Source: Xanthomarina sp. F1114
GTDB taxonomy: Bacteria; Bacteroidota; Bacteroidia; Flavobacteriales; Flavobacteriaceae
Length of the DNA: 64,000 bases
NCBI RefSeq assembly: GCF_026410255.1
Contig: NZ_JAPMLL010000009.1
Coordinates: 1 to 64,000 of the forward strand
Direction: 5' to 3'
The notes below the pieces were generated by a model, which searched no databases, was not told the origin of the DNA, and worked only from the letters and a program-made list of their open reading frames with translations. Below, one piece after another: positions 9,484 to 18,266 of this stretch (position 1 is its first letter; every line of letters starts with the position of its first letter). The position numbers were made by a program, and so were the translations under genes.

Positions 9484-11232
9484 TTAAATGTCTAAATCAA
9501 AAGTTTTTCTTAAAGTCTCAATAGCTGGATTCTTTTCTAACAATTTTTCGTATTTATCTCTAGTTGTGTAAGCGTATTGCTTCTCCATTTCTTCATTGAT
9601 GGAAATAGATAAATGTAAATTGTAATTATTGAGAGACTTTTTCATATACATCATCAAATCGTATTGCTGACGTTCTAACTCTACTTTATTAGTAGAATTT
9701 GGAAACTCCAAATAAATAGTAGTTCCCTCAATTTTTGGAGTATCTATAGATAGAATGGAAGCTAGATTAAATTGGCCTTTTTCTTCTAATTGCTTGACAA
9801 AAGTATTCCAATAAGACATAAAATCTTCTGCAGTAAACTTGTCGGTTGGCAGGTTTTCTTCATCGACAACCACTTCCATCTGTTTAATTTGATGTTCTTT
9901 TTTTGCTCTTATGCTTTTTAGAGATAAACCAGAGGTAGCTTGTTTTCCACTATTTAATGAAATTTTTGGAGTGTCTGCTTTTTTAGGCTCGGCAACTGCT
10001 TTTTCAACTTTAGTTGAAGTCAATGTTTTAGTTGAATTAGCTTTGTTATAAGCTTCCTTCTCCGGTTCTTTTACTGTTGTTTGCTGTTTCTGTTTAGATA
10101 TAGCTACAGGTTTAATACCTTTTTTAATAAAGTAGCTAGCAGGAATTATGTAGTTTTTGCTATTTTTTTTTTCTCCATCAAAAGTGATAGAGGCAAGCTG
10201 CATTAGGCATAATTCAACGAGTAGTCGCTGATTTTTACTGGATTTAAACTTGAGGTCGCAATCGTTTGCTAATTCAATGCCCTGAAGTAAGAATGATTGC
10301 GAAGCTTTTTGAGATTGTATAAGATACTTTTCTTGAGTTTCTTCGCCTACTTCTAATAACTCTATGGTCTCCGAGTTTTTACAAACCAATAAATCTCTAA
10401 AATGAGATGCTAAACCAGCTATATAATGATGTCCATCAAAACCTTTGGCTAAAATACTATTAAACTGAATTAATAAGCTTGGTATATCATTTTCTAAGAT
10501 GTAATCTGTACTTTTAAAAAAGGTTTCGTAATCAAGTACATTTAAATTTTCTGTAACAGCCTGTCTCGTTAAATTCTTTCCAGAAAAACTAACCACACGA
10601 TCAAAGATAGAAAGGGCATCACGCATAGCGCCATCTGCTTTTTGAGCAATAATATGTAGCGCATCATCTTCGGCTTCTATACCTTGTTCTTTGGCAATAT
10701 ATTTTAAATATTCTTTAGCGTCTTTTACTGTAATTCTTTTAAAATCGAATATCTGACAACGCGATAAAATAGTTGGAATAATCTTATGCTTCTCGGTAGT
10801 AGCCAGAATAAAAATACAGTGTTTAGGCGGTTCTTCTAAAGTCTTTAAAAAGGCATTAAAAGCTGCTTGAGAAAGCATATGTACCTCATCGATAATATAT
10901 ACCTTGTATTTTCCAACTTGTGGCGGAATTCTAACTTGATCGGTCAATTCTCTAATTTGATCTACACCATTGTTGGATGCAGCATCTAATTCGAAAATAT
11001 TAAAAGCAAAGTCTTCATCTTCTTTTTCCGTACCATCGCTATTAATCATTTTAGCTAAAATACGAGCACAGGTTGTTTTACCAACACCTCGAGGCCCAGT
11101 AAACAAAAGCGCTTGTGCTAAATGATTGTTTTCAATGGCATTCAATAAAGTATTTGTAATAGCCTGCTGCCCCACAACATCTTTAAATGTTTGAGGTCTG
11201 TATTTACGTGCAGATACTACAAAATGTTCCAA
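9484..11232 (-). CDS. dnaX: DNA polymerase III subunit gamma/tau
   Basis: This 582-residue protein has an AAA+ clamp-loader ATPase module with Walker A GPRGVGKTT (residues 46-54), Walker B YIIDEVHML (D115, E116) and the sensor-1 region ATTEKHKIIPTILSRCQ with an SRC arginine finger. A clamp-loader domain III follows, then a low-complexity Lys/Thr linker near residues 385-440 and a tau-like C-terminal domain. The four-cysteine zinc module that E. coli DnaX carries between Walker A and B is absent. The segment there reads INSDGTEKEDEDFAF, with no cysteine. This appears normal for Flavobacteriaceae. The promoter candidate lies 50 nt upstream. Confidence 0.96.
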   Translation of the reverse strand: MEHFVVSARKYRPQTFKDVVGQQAITNTLLNAIENNHLAQALLFTGPRGVGKTTCARILAKMINSDGTEKEDEDFAFNIFELDAASNNGVDQIRELTDQVRIPPQVGKYKVYIIDEVHMLSQAAFNAFLKTLEEPPKHCIFILATTEKHKIIPTILSRCQIFDFKRITVKDAKEYLKYIAKEQGIEAEDDALHIIAQKADGAMRDALSIFDRVVSFSGKNLTRQAVTENLNVLDYETFFKSTDYILENDIPSLLIQFNSILAKGFDGHHYIAGLASHFRDLLVCKNSETIELLEVGEETQEKYLIQSQKASQSFLLQGIELANDCDLKFKSSKNQRLLVELCLMQLASITFDGEKKNSKNYIIPASYFIKKGIKPVAISKQKQQTTVKEPEKEAYNKANSTKTLTSTKVEKAVAEPKKADTPKISLNSGKQATSGLSLKSIRAKKEHQIKQMEVVVDEENLPTDKFTAEDFMSYWNTFVKQLEEKGQFNLASILSIDTPKIEGTTIYLEFPNSTNKVELERQQYDLMMYMKKSLNNYNLHLSISINEEMEKQYAYTTRDKYEKLLEKNPAIETLRKTFDLDI

Positions 11233-11281
11233 TTTTCTTGAATTTATTTTAGCATTTTAATCATGCTAGGCCATAAAGTAA

Positions 11282-11289
11282 CAAAGTTA
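11282..11289 (-). promoter_or_regulatory. Candidate -7 element for dnaX
   Basis: The complement reads TAACTTTG, an exact TAnnTTTG match, and predicts a leader of about 45 nt before the dnaX ATG at 11232. No -33 TTG at the proper distance was seen. Confidence 0.45.
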
Positions 11290-11468
11290 AAAATAAGGTT
11301 TATAAAACCTGCTATTCCTGACTAAATTTAATAGGAGTTATTAACAAATATCCAACTAAAGTAAATAAATTATTTAGCTGAGTTAAAGTTATTAGTTTTG
11401 ATATTAGAGATTTTGGAAATTATAAAATTGCAAAACTATAAAAACTTATAATTTAAAATTGTTTTAGT

Positions 11469-11476
11469 TAACTTTG
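11469..11476 (+). promoter_or_regulatory. -7 promoter element of rnpB
   Basis: TAACTTTG matches TAnnTTTG exactly. It ends 4 nt before the first base of the predicted P1 helix of RNase P RNA at 11481, which is the spacing expected from a -7 element to +1. Confidence 0.65.
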
Positions 11477-11480
11477 CAGT

Positions 11481-11854
11481 AAGTAGATTGCCTTATCGCT
11501 GTTCTATCTAGATATCTATTTGGATAGAGTGGAGGAAAGTCCGAACACCAAAGTGCAACATAGTGGTTAATGGCCACCAGCCGTGAGGTTAGGAAAAGTG
11601 CAACAGAAAGTATGTACAGGTAATGCTGTAGTGAAACCAGGTAAACTCTATGTGGTGCAATGTCATGTAAACCAACGTCTCGTCCTCAATTTTTATTGGG
11701 TACAACGAGAAAGAGCTGCTCGCTCGATGTTGGAGGGTAGACAGCTAAAGTGTTTTGGTAACAAAACACTCAGATAAATGATAAGGGCTTTTTGTTTTTT
11801 GGTATTTATTATCAAAAAATTGAGAAGTACAGAATTCGGCTTATAGATTTACTT
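11481..11854 (+). ncRNA. rnpB: RNase P RNA, bacterial class A
   Basis: This is the catalytic RNA of RNase P, which matures tRNA 5' ends. The conserved CR-I/P4 sequence GAGGAAAGTCCGAACACC is at about 11530-11547, and the matching CR-V strand ACAGAATTCGGCTTAT is at 11830-11845. The termini pair as P1 (AAGTAGAT at 11481-11488 with ATTTACTT at 11847-11854, one G-U pair). The predicted length of about 374 nt is typical. A small open frame inside this RNA is not a gene. Confidence 0.95.
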
Positions 11855-11862
11855 AAATAAAC

Positions 11863-11892
11863 AATCCCAATTAGAGTTTTCTATTTGGGATT
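11863..11892. terminator. Terminator shared by rnpB and rsmD
   Basis: AATCCCAA at 11863-11870 pairs with TTGGGATT at 11885-11892. After a T-T mismatch, TAG/CTA extends the stem around the loop AGTTTT. It lies between the convergent rnpB and rsmD genes. Confidence 0.8.
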
Positions 11893-11903
11893 TGTTTTAT
11901 AAC

Positions 11904-12461
11904 CTATGCTTCTTCTTCCTTACTTATTGTTTTAAAAAAACTAAACATATTTCCGCCATAAATTTTAGAATGACTATAGTTTTTAGTCTGAGATAAGTCG
12001 GTATGCTTAGAATGCTCAACGATTAATACGCCATCTTCTTCTAATAAATTGTTTAAAAAAACAAGTTCTGGAAGCTTAGAGAAATTCTCTAAAGAAAACC
12101 CATAAGGCGGATCTGCGAAAATAATATCCGATTTTTGAGTTGTTTTTTCTAAAAATGAAAACACATCACTTTTAATAGTTTGTAAAGGCATTTCGAAACT
12201 TTTAGCGGTTTCGTTTATAAACTTGATGCAGCCATAATCTTCATCTACACAAGTAATATTAGTTGTTCCTCTAGAAGCAAACTCATAACTAATATTTCCA
12301 GTTCCAGCAAAGAGGTCTAAAACAGAAATATCGTCAAAATAAAACTGATTGTTTAAGATATTAAATAGAGCTTCCTTAGCCATATCGGTTGTTGGGCGAA
12401 CAGGTAGTTTTTTTGGAGCAGTAATTCGTCTGCCTTTAAATTGTCCAGAAACAATGCGCAT
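11904..12461 (-). CDS. rsmD: 16S rRNA (guanine966-N2)-methyltransferase RsmD
   Basis: This 185-residue Rossmann methyltransferase begins with the family signature MRIVSGQFKGRRI and RPTTDMAKEALFNIL. The SAM-binding loop is LDLFAGTGN (residues 48-56), and the N2-guanine catalytic motif is DPPY at 117-120. The family methylates G966 of 16S rRNA. Its ATG overlaps the stop codon of the DUF3822 gene in a TAATG arrangement, which suggests translational coupling. Confidence 0.95.
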   Translation of the reverse strand: MRIVSGQFKGRRITAPKKLPVRPTTDMAKEALFNILNNQFYFDDISVLDLFAGTGNISYEFASRGTTNITCVDEDYGCIKFINETAKSFEMPLQTIKSDVFSFLEKTTQKSDIIFADPPYGFSLENFSKLPELVFLNNLLEEDGVLIVEHSKHTDLSQTKNYSHSKIYGGNMFSFFKTISKEEEA

Positions 12462-13282
12462 TAAAAACTATGTATTAGAGTAAAATCAGAATAGTCGGAT
12501 TTTGGATTATTAAGGTATTTATAAGTATCGGCTCTGTTGCCAAAACTAATATGTCTTATGTATTTATACAAGATTGCATACAAATCGGATTCTTTTTCTA
12601 TATCTCCTAAAAGTATGATATTTAGTTTTTCAGGATTTAACTGTAATTGTTCCATTGTAAAGAGAATATAATAGATAAAATCTTCTTTACTGGAATATTC
12701 GAAGCTATTAAAAAGCACCAATTTTCCCTGGTCTGAAACAACTATTTCAAAATGATCTTTATTAACATGTACGTACAATTTAACAGTATCGGCATGTTTT
12801 TCAAGTTGCAATATCTTATCAATTAAAATAGAGGAGTAGTGATTGTAGGTAAAATTGCCAAAGGTTTCGTAAATATAGTTGTTAACGTTTACATAAGGTA
12901 CATAAACACATACGCTATCATTAATCTCCAAATTATCGTAAGCAATAAAATCCGATTTCAGGATTTTGGAATTAAACTTTAAATAATCGGCTAGATACTC
13001 TTCGTTAAATAAAGCTTTTGGCACAATAGTAGCTAATTCGTTTACATAAACTACATGGACATTATTAAAGTCTTTTTGGAGAGCCTCTTCGGTATTAAAC
13101 AGATGTTTTAAGTAGTTTAGAGCATCAAAAGGAGAGAGCTTTCTATCTTTCTTAAAATGTTCTAAATAAACAATACTATTTGCTTCCTTGTTTAGGATAC
13201 AAAAAGAAAGTCCATTCAAACTTATTTGAATGGACAAATCTAAATGAGATTGTTTATATTGGATTTTAGTCGCTTTCTCCAT
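12461..13282 (-). CDS. DUF3822 family protein
   Basis: This 273-residue protein is recognised as DUF3822 from its layout. It has an N-terminal segment with LSIQISLNGLSFCILN and a middle PKALFNEEYLADYLKFNSKIL motif. A C-terminal half repeats an actin-like beta-sheet pattern (VKLYVHVNKDHFEIVV, then LVLFNSFEYSSKEDFIYY). The overall pattern resembles an ASKHA-type ATPase fold, but I see no clear phosphate-binding loops. Its position immediately upstream of rsmD is conserved in my recollection of flavobacterial genomes. The molecular function is unknown. Its 5' end overlaps the upstream membrane-protein gene by 17 nt. Confidence 0.85.
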   Translation of the reverse strand: MEKATKIQYKQSHLDLSIQISLNGLSFCILNKEANSIVYLEHFKKDRKLSPFDALNYLKHLFNTEEALQKDFNNVHVVYVNELATIVPKALFNEEYLADYLKFNSKILKSDFIAYDNLEINDSVCVYVPYVNVNNYIYETFGNFTYNHYSSILIDKILQLEKHADTVKLYVHVNKDHFEIVVSDQGKLVLFNSFEYSSKEDFIYYILFTMEQLQLNPEKLNIILLGDIEKESDLYAILYKYIRHISFGNRADTYKYLNNPKSDYSDFTLIHSF

Positions 13283-14000
13283 AAGTTATTGGCCAATTTC
13301 CATTGGTTTTAACTTCGTTCATAGATCCTACTTTTAAAGCGTCGCCATTAACGCCATCTACAGAAATCACTTGGTTTTCTTGAATAACTAGATCTTGATC
13401 TTGATCACTAAGAATAACATTCTTCTTAACGCTAGCTTCAAAAACTGGAATTTTAATATCGTTTTGATCTAATAATCCAGCTTCCATTTTAAATTGATCG
13501 TTTGTATTAGGAACATTCATCATGGTTTTATATCTATCAGAATTCCTAAATAAAGAATCTTTAACAGATTTAAATCCTAATGTATCAATAATGGTAATTT
13601 CTTTAGTTGTTTCAACACCACCGTATCGTTTTGTTAACTCTTCATCTATTACGGTAGAATCTCTACGCTGAGTAATAGTGAATTGTGCAGTATCAATAAA
13701 TTTCACCAAATTATCGAAAGTTGGAGCAAATTGCCCTGTTACTTGTTGGTGTGCTAATTGAGAGTCTCTAATGTCTATTAACCTTTCAATAACGGCAGCA
13801 TAACGCTGTTTCTTTACTTTGTTAAATTGAATTGGTTCGTATATCGACATAAAGGTTAGATATCCTAAATAGAAAATCAAAGCCCAAAGAGCAATAGTTA
13901 ATACTGGTTTAACTTTAGATGGGACATACTTGTCAATTAGCCATACTAAACCAATTGTTACTAATATTACAGCAACAGCTATAAGAATTATTTTAAACAT
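13266..14000 (-). CDS. Membrane protein of unknown function with two N-terminal helices
   Basis: This 244-residue protein has two transmembrane helices (residues about 3-23 and 33-53) and a long hydrophilic C-terminal part of about 190 residues. The soluble part contains a segment beginning KKQRYAAVIERLIDIRDSQLAHQQVTG that resembles the start of a coiled or pilin-like stalk, then Asp/Asn-rich strands. No known catalytic motif was seen. It heads the DUF3822-rsmD operon and overlaps the next gene by 17 nt. A -7 promoter candidate is 35 nt upstream. Confidence 0.75.
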   Translation of the reverse strand: MFKIILIAVAVILVTIGLVWLIDKYVPSKVKPVLTIALWALIFYLGYLTFMSIYEPIQFNKVKKQRYAAVIERLIDIRDSQLAHQQVTGQFAPTFDNLVKFIDTAQFTITQRRDSTVIDEELTKRYGGVETTKEITIIDTLGFKSVKDSLFRNSDRYKTMMNVPNTNDQFKMEAGLLDQNDIKIPVFEASVKKNVILSDQDQDLVIQENQVISVDGVNGDALKVGSMNEVKTNGNWPITYGESD

Positions 14001-14034
14001 AGTGTCAGTTATTAAATTTAATTAAGGTACAACG

Positions 14035-14042
14035 CAAATCTA
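14035..14042 (-). promoter_or_regulatory. Candidate -7 element for the membrane protein-DUF3822-rsmD operon
   Basis: The complement reads TAGATTTG (TAnnTTTG), 35 nt before the ATG at 14000. A CAA (complementary TTG) occurs 24 nt further upstream, slightly beyond the usual spacing. Confidence 0.4.
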
Positions 14043-14088
14043 CAATTTTTTTTTAATCGTAAAAACCAAAGGACGGAAAAATCATTGC

Positions 14089-14096
14089 TATCTTTG
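14089..14096 (+). promoter_or_regulatory. Candidate -7 element for the helicase gene; decides its start
   Basis: TATCTTTG matches TAnnTTTG. It would start transcription near 14102, downstream of the ATGs at 14085 and 14097. This favours the ATG at 14124 as the real helicase start. Confidence 0.45.
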
Positions 14097-14123
14097 ATGA
14101 AATTTCAAAAATTAACAACTTTC

Positions 14124-15551
14124 ATGACATCTTCAGAATTTTATTCTCTTATAAAACAGCAATTTCCATTCCAACCAACCCAAAAACAAGAAATTGTTTT
14201 ATTGCAGCTTTCTGAGTTTATTTTTTCTAAAGATCCAAATGCACTTTATTTATTAAAAGGATACGCCGGAACAGGAAAAACAACTATTGTTGGTACTATT
14301 GTTTCAAATTTATGGAAAATAAAAAAAAGTGCAGTCCTAATGGCACCAACGGGTCGCGCGGCTAAAGTAATTTCAAACTATTCAGGAAAAGAGGCTTTTA
14401 CAATTCATAAAAAAATATATTTTCCCAAAAAAGAAAAAGGAGGAAGTGTAAAATTTGTTATGCAACCAAATAAGCATAAAAACACTATTTTTATTGTAGA
14501 CGAAGCTTCAATGATCCCAGATACGCCAGGAGAATCTAAATTTGTTGAAAATGGATCCTTACTAGACGATTTAATGCAATATGTATATTCTGGTTTTAAT
14601 TGTAAACTCTTATTAATTGGAGATACCGCGCAATTACCACCAGTAAAATTGGATTTAAGTCCAGCTTTAGACGATAGAACTTTAAGTCTAAATTATAACA
14701 AACAGGTTTCTAAAATGGAATTAGACGAAGTTGTTAGACAAGAACAAGATTCTGGAATCTTGGCCAATGCTACCCATTTAAGAGAAACCTTAACAGGCAG
14801 CTTTTTTGATAGTTTTAAATTCGATTTAAACAATTATACAGATATTGTTAGACTGGTTGATGGATATGAAATTATGGATGCCATAAACGATGCTTATAGC
14901 CAATTGGGTAACGAAGAAACTGCCATTATTGTTAGAAGTAATAAACGGGCTAATTTGTATAACGAACAAATAAGAAATAGAATTCTGTTTAACGAAAATG
15001 AATTAACCACAGGCGACTATTTAATGGTGGTTAAGAATAATTATTTTTGGGTAAAACCAACAACTGAAGCCGGATTTATTGCCAATGGCGATATTATTGA
15101 AGTTTTAGAAATCTTTAATATTATAGACTTATATGGATTTAGATTTGCTGAAGTTAAAATCCGAATGGTAGATTATCCTAAAATGAGACCTTTTGAAACT
15201 GTTTTGCTTTTAGATACTATTTCTGCCGAAACCCCTTCGCTTACATATGAAGACTCTAATAGACTTTATCAAGAGGTAATGAAAGACTATCAGAATGAAA
15301 CTAGTAATTATAAAAAGTTTCTAAGTGTAAAGAAAAATAAGTACTTTAATGCCTTACAAGTTAAGTTTTCTTATGCTATAACTTGCCATAAATCTCAAGG
15401 TGGACAATGGAATACCGTATTTGTAGAACATCCTTATTTACCAGAAGGTATTAACAAAGATTATTTACGTTGGTTATACACAGCTGTAACCCGAGCCAAA
15501 GAAAAACTCTACCTGATTGGTTTTCCAAACGAATTTTTTGAAGAAGATTAA
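14124..15551 (+). CDS. ATP-dependent RecD-like DNA helicase
   Basis: This is a superfamily 1 helicase of about 475 residues. Walker A is GYAGTGKTT (residues about 46-54), Walker B is FIVDEASMI, and a Q-rich GDTAQLPPV motif III follows. Motif VI lies near the C-terminus (YAITCHKSQGGQWNTVFV, then WLYTAVTRAKEKL). This is the short RecD/PIF1-like form without an N-terminal RecD2 helix-hairpin-helix extension. It probably acts in DNA repair or recombination, and no partner RecB or RecC is nearby. The start at 14124 (MTSSEFYSL) was chosen over 14085 because of the promoter candidate and because homologues in the family begin here. Confidence 0.85.
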   Translation: MTSSEFYSLIKQQFPFQPTQKQEIVLLQLSEFIFSKDPNALYLLKGYAGTGKTTIVGTIVSNLWKIKKSAVLMAPTGRAAKVISNYSGKEAFTIHKKIYFPKKEKGGSVKFVMQPNKHKNTIFIVDEASMIPDTPGESKFVENGSLLDDLMQYVYSGFNCKLLLIGDTAQLPPVKLDLSPALDDRTLSLNYNKQVSKMELDEVVRQEQDSGILANATHLRETLTGSFFDSFKFDLNNYTDIVRLVDGYEIMDAINDAYSQLGNEETAIIVRSNKRANLYNEQIRNRILFNENELTTGDYLMVVKNNYFWVKPTTEAGFIANGDIIEVLEIFNIIDLYGFRFAEVKIRMVDYPKMRPFETVLLLDTISAETPSLTYEDSNRLYQEVMKDYQNETSNYKKFLSVKKNKYFNALQVKFSYAITCHKSQGGQWNTVFVEHPYLPEGINKDYLRWLYTAVTRAKEKLYLIGFPNEFFEED

Positions 15552-15634
15552 GTCCGTCTAAACCCTTCCGTTTAATACTTATTAAAAAGAGAAAAAGTTT
15601 CAGTTACTAAGAGGATAATATCTTTTAAAAGCCT

Positions 15635-15642
15635 TATTTTTG
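15635..15642 (+). promoter_or_regulatory. Candidate -7 element for the kdsB operon
   Basis: TATTTTTG matches TAnnTTTG and lies 20 nt before the kdsB ATG. No -33 TTG was found. Confidence 0.4.
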
Positions 15643-15662
15643 AAAACACGCATAAAATATAT

Positions 15663-16391
15663 ATGAAAATAATTTCCATGATACCTGCACGCTATAGTGC
15701 ATCTCGTTTTCCAGGCAAGCTAATGCAAGATTTAGGAGGAAAATCTGTTATAAGAAGAACTTACGAAGCAACTGTAAATACCAATCTATTTGACGATGTA
15801 TACGTAGTTACAGACAGTCAGGTTATTTTTGATGAAATTACAAGCCATGGCGGAAAAGCTATTATGAGTATAAAAGAACACGAATGTGGAAGCGATAGAA
15901 TTGCAGAAGCCATCGAGTTTATGGATATTGATATTGTTGTAAATGTGCAGGGAGATGAGCCATTTACTGAAGTCTCTGCTCTAAGAAAGCTAATAGATGT
16001 TTTTAAATACGACGATAAAAAAGAAGTTGATTTAGCTTCTCTAATGGTTAAAATAACCGATTGGGACGAGATTACAAACCCAAATACTGTAAAGGTAATT
16101 GTAGATAATAATAACTTTGCATTATACTTCTCACGGAGTCCAATTCCTTATCCTAGAGACGAAACTGTTCAGGCAGTTTATCATAAACACAAAGGAGTTT
16201 ACGCCTTTAGAAAAGAAGCTTTATTAGATTTTTATAAACTTCCAATGATGACTTTAGAAGCATCAGAAAAAATAGAATGTATTCGATATTTGGAATACGG
16301 AAAAAAAATTAAAATGGTCGAGACAGATGTTCAAGGCGTAGAAATAGATACTCCTGAAGATTTAGAGCGTGCTAAAAAATTATGGAAATAA
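15663..16391 (+). CDS. kdsB: 3-deoxy-manno-octulosonate cytidylyltransferase
   Basis: This 242-residue nucleotidyltransferase opens with [21 protein letters not shown], the KdsB CTP-binding signature. It continues with VNVQGDEPF (metal-binding Asp) and ends with the ...[16 protein letters not shown] motif. It activates Kdo to CMP-Kdo for lipid A-core assembly. In Shewanella a related enzyme is selective for the 8-amino sugar Kdo8N. The KdnB-like dehydrogenase two genes downstream makes that a real possibility here. It is the first gene of a four-gene plus-strand run. Confidence 0.96.
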   Translation: MKIISMIPARYSASRFPGKLMQDLGGKSVIRRTYEATVNTNLFDDVYVVTDSQVIFDEITSHGGKAIMSIKEHECGSDRIAEAIEFMDIDIVVNVQGDEPFTEVSALRKLIDVFKYDDKKEVDLASLMVKITDWDEITNPNTVKVIVDNNNFALYFSRSPIPYPRDETVQAVYHKHKGVYAFRKEALLDFYKLPMMTLEASEKIECIRYLEYGKKIKMVETDVQGVEIDTPEDLERAKKLWK

Positions 16392-16450
16392 AAAGATATT
16401 CTAAATTATGAGACTGTCTTAATATTAGTTCAAAAACAATTTGAAGAAAA

Positions 16451-17155
16451 TTGAGTAAAGATTACAAAAATATAAAAGTCATAGGTTTCGATGCAGATGA
16501 TACCCTTTGGGTAAACGAAACTTACTTTCGCGAAGCAGAAAAACGCTTTGCCCAATTATTATCTAAATACGAAACTTTAAATAAAATAGATCAAGAGTTA
16601 TTTAAAAAGGAAATCGATAATTTACCACTATATGGTTATGGAGTTAAAGGCTTTGTACTTTCCATGGTAGAAATGGCTTTAGAATTATCGCATAACCAAG
16701 TTTCAAGCAATACTATACAAGCTATTTTAGATATTGGAAAAGATATGTTGAATAAGCCAGTAGAATTATTAGATGGCGTAGAAGAAGTTTTAAAAACACT
16801 TTCAGGAAAATACAAACTTATTCTGGCAACCAAAGGCGACTTACTCGATCAGCAACGAAAATTAGAAAAATCTGGTTTGACAGATTATTTTCATCATATA
16901 GAAGTTTTAATAGACAAACAAGAAGCAAATTATTCTAAGCTTTTAAACCATTTAGATATTAAACCTTCCGAATTTTTAATGATAGGAAACTCATTAAAAT
17001 CGGATGTGTTACCATTAATAAACATTAAAGCACATGCTATTCATGTGCCTTTTCATACAACTTGGGTTCACGAAGAAGTGGACCAAAAAGAAACCAACGG
17101 TAAAACATATAAAACAGCTGCAAGCTTATTAGATGTTTTACCTTTATTAAACTAA
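16451..17155 (+). CDS. HAD-superfamily phosphatase
   Basis: This 234-residue HAD hydrolase has motif I FDADDTLW (nucleophile D14, acid/base D16), motif II LATKG and motif III with MIGNSLKSDVLP. A helical C1 cap lies between motifs I and II. The start codon is TTG at 16451 because no earlier ATG is in frame and motif I begins at residue 13. It is much longer than KdsC (about 170 residues) and has a cap, so it is unlikely to be the Kdo-8-phosphate phosphatase. A nucleotidase or sugar-phosphatase role fits the fold. The substrate is unknown. Confidence 0.85.
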   Translation: MSKDYKNIKVIGFDADDTLWVNETYFREAEKRFAQLLSKYETLNKIDQELFKKEIDNLPLYGYGVKGFVLSMVEMALELSHNQVSSNTIQAILDIGKDMLNKPVELLDGVEEVLKTLSGKYKLILATKGDLLDQQRKLEKSGLTDYFHHIEVLIDKQEANYSKLLNHLDIKPSEFLMIGNSLKSDVLPLINIKAHAIHVPFHTTWVHEEVDQKETNGKTYKTAASLLDVLPLLN

Positions 17156-17182
17156 TTAGATAATTATAGTTATTACATAGTC

Positions 17183-18265
17183 ATGAGTTATAAAAATTTC
17201 CCAATGGTGTCCAAAGTTGTATTTGGACGAGGTAGCTTTAATCAGTTAGAGGAGGTTCTTTCCCCAAAAAGATTAAATGTAAAAGCGCCATTTATTTATA
17301 TTGTGGACGATGTGTTTCAAGGTAATTCTTGGTTAACTTCAAGAATTCCATTGTCTTACGATGATAAGATATATTACGTCTCTGCAAACGAAGAACCTAG
17401 AACGTCTCAGGTGGACAAGATGGTAGAAGATATTATTGTAAAATTTAAAGCGCTGCCTTCTGGTATTATTGGAATTGGAGGTGGTACAGTTCTAGATTTG
17501 GCAAAAGCTATTTCCATTATGCTAACTAATAAAGGCGAATCTAAAGATTATCAAGGTTGGGATTTGGTTAAAAAACCGGCTGTTTATCATGTTGGAATTC
17601 CAACAATTTCAGGTACAGGAGCAGAAGTATCTAGAACAACTGTTTTAACTGGTCCCGATAAAAAATTAGGAATAAATTCAGATTACACTCCTTTCGATCA
17701 AGTAGTTTTAGATCCAGAATTAACTAAAGATGTTCCTGTAGATCAATGGTTTTATACAGGAATGGATTGTTATATTCATTGTATAGAATCTTTAAATGGA
17801 ACCTTTTTAAATGCCTTTAGTCAAAGCTATGGCGAAAAAGCTTACGAACTCTGTGTTGAGTTATTTTTAGACAATAATTTAAGTGAAGAAGAAGCTCAAG
17901 ATAAACTTATGATGGCTTCTTGGCACGGAGGAATGAGTATTGCTTATTCTCAAGTTGGTGTAGCGCATGCAATGAGTTACGGATTAAGTTATTTACTGGG
18001 AACCAAGCACGGAATTGGAAACTGTATTGTTTTTGATCATTTAGAAGAGTTTTATCCAGAAGGCGTGAAGCTTTTTAAACAAATGAAAGAAAAACATGGA
18101 ATTGAATTACCTAAAGGAATTTGTTCAAAGCTAACAGATAAAGAATTCGATATTATGATAGATGTTGCTTTAAGTCTTGTGCCTTTATGGGAAAATGCTT
18201 TAGGAAAACATTGGGAAAAAACCATAACACGAGGTAAATTAAAAGAACTCTACTTGAAAATGTAA
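17183..18265 (+). CDS. Iron-containing alcohol dehydrogenase, KdnB-like (Kdo 8-oxidase)
   Basis: This 360-residue group III alcohol dehydrogenase has a nucleotide-binding loop GIGGGTVLDLAKA (residues about 98-110). The complete metal set is D195 and H199 in MDCYIHC, H262 in VAHAMS and H276 in GTKHGIGN. The N-terminal YKNFPMVSKVVFGRGSF pattern and the placement two genes after kdsB match KdnB of Shewanella. KdnB oxidises C8 of Kdo so that the aminotransferase KdnA can make Kdo8N. No kdnA is in the window. The general enzyme class is certain, and the Kdo substrate is inference from sequence resemblance and context. Confidence 0.85.
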   Translation: MSYKNFPMVSKVVFGRGSFNQLEEVLSPKRLNVKAPFIYIVDDVFQGNSWLTSRIPLSYDDKIYYVSANEEPRTSQVDKMVEDIIVKFKALPSGIIGIGGGTVLDLAKAISIMLTNKGESKDYQGWDLVKKPAVYHVGIPTISGTGAEVSRTTVLTGPDKKLGINSDYTPFDQVVLDPELTKDVPVDQWFYTGMDCYIHCIESLNGTFLNAFSQSYGEKAYELCVELFLDNNLSEEEAQDKLMMASWHGGMSIAYSQVGVAHAMSYGLSYLLGTKHGIGNCIVFDHLEEFYPEGVKLFKQMKEKHGIELPKGICSKLTDKEFDIMIDVALSLVPLWENALGKHWEKTITRGKLKELYLKM

Positions 18266-18266
18266 G

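Noticed and set aside
11583-11777. A 64-codon plus-strand open frame
   Set aside because: It lies wholly inside RNase P RNA, whose conserved helices explain the sequence.
16451-17155. HAD phosphatase next to kdsB as KdsC
   Set aside because: It is 234 residues with a cap domain, whereas KdsC is about 170 residues and cap-less.
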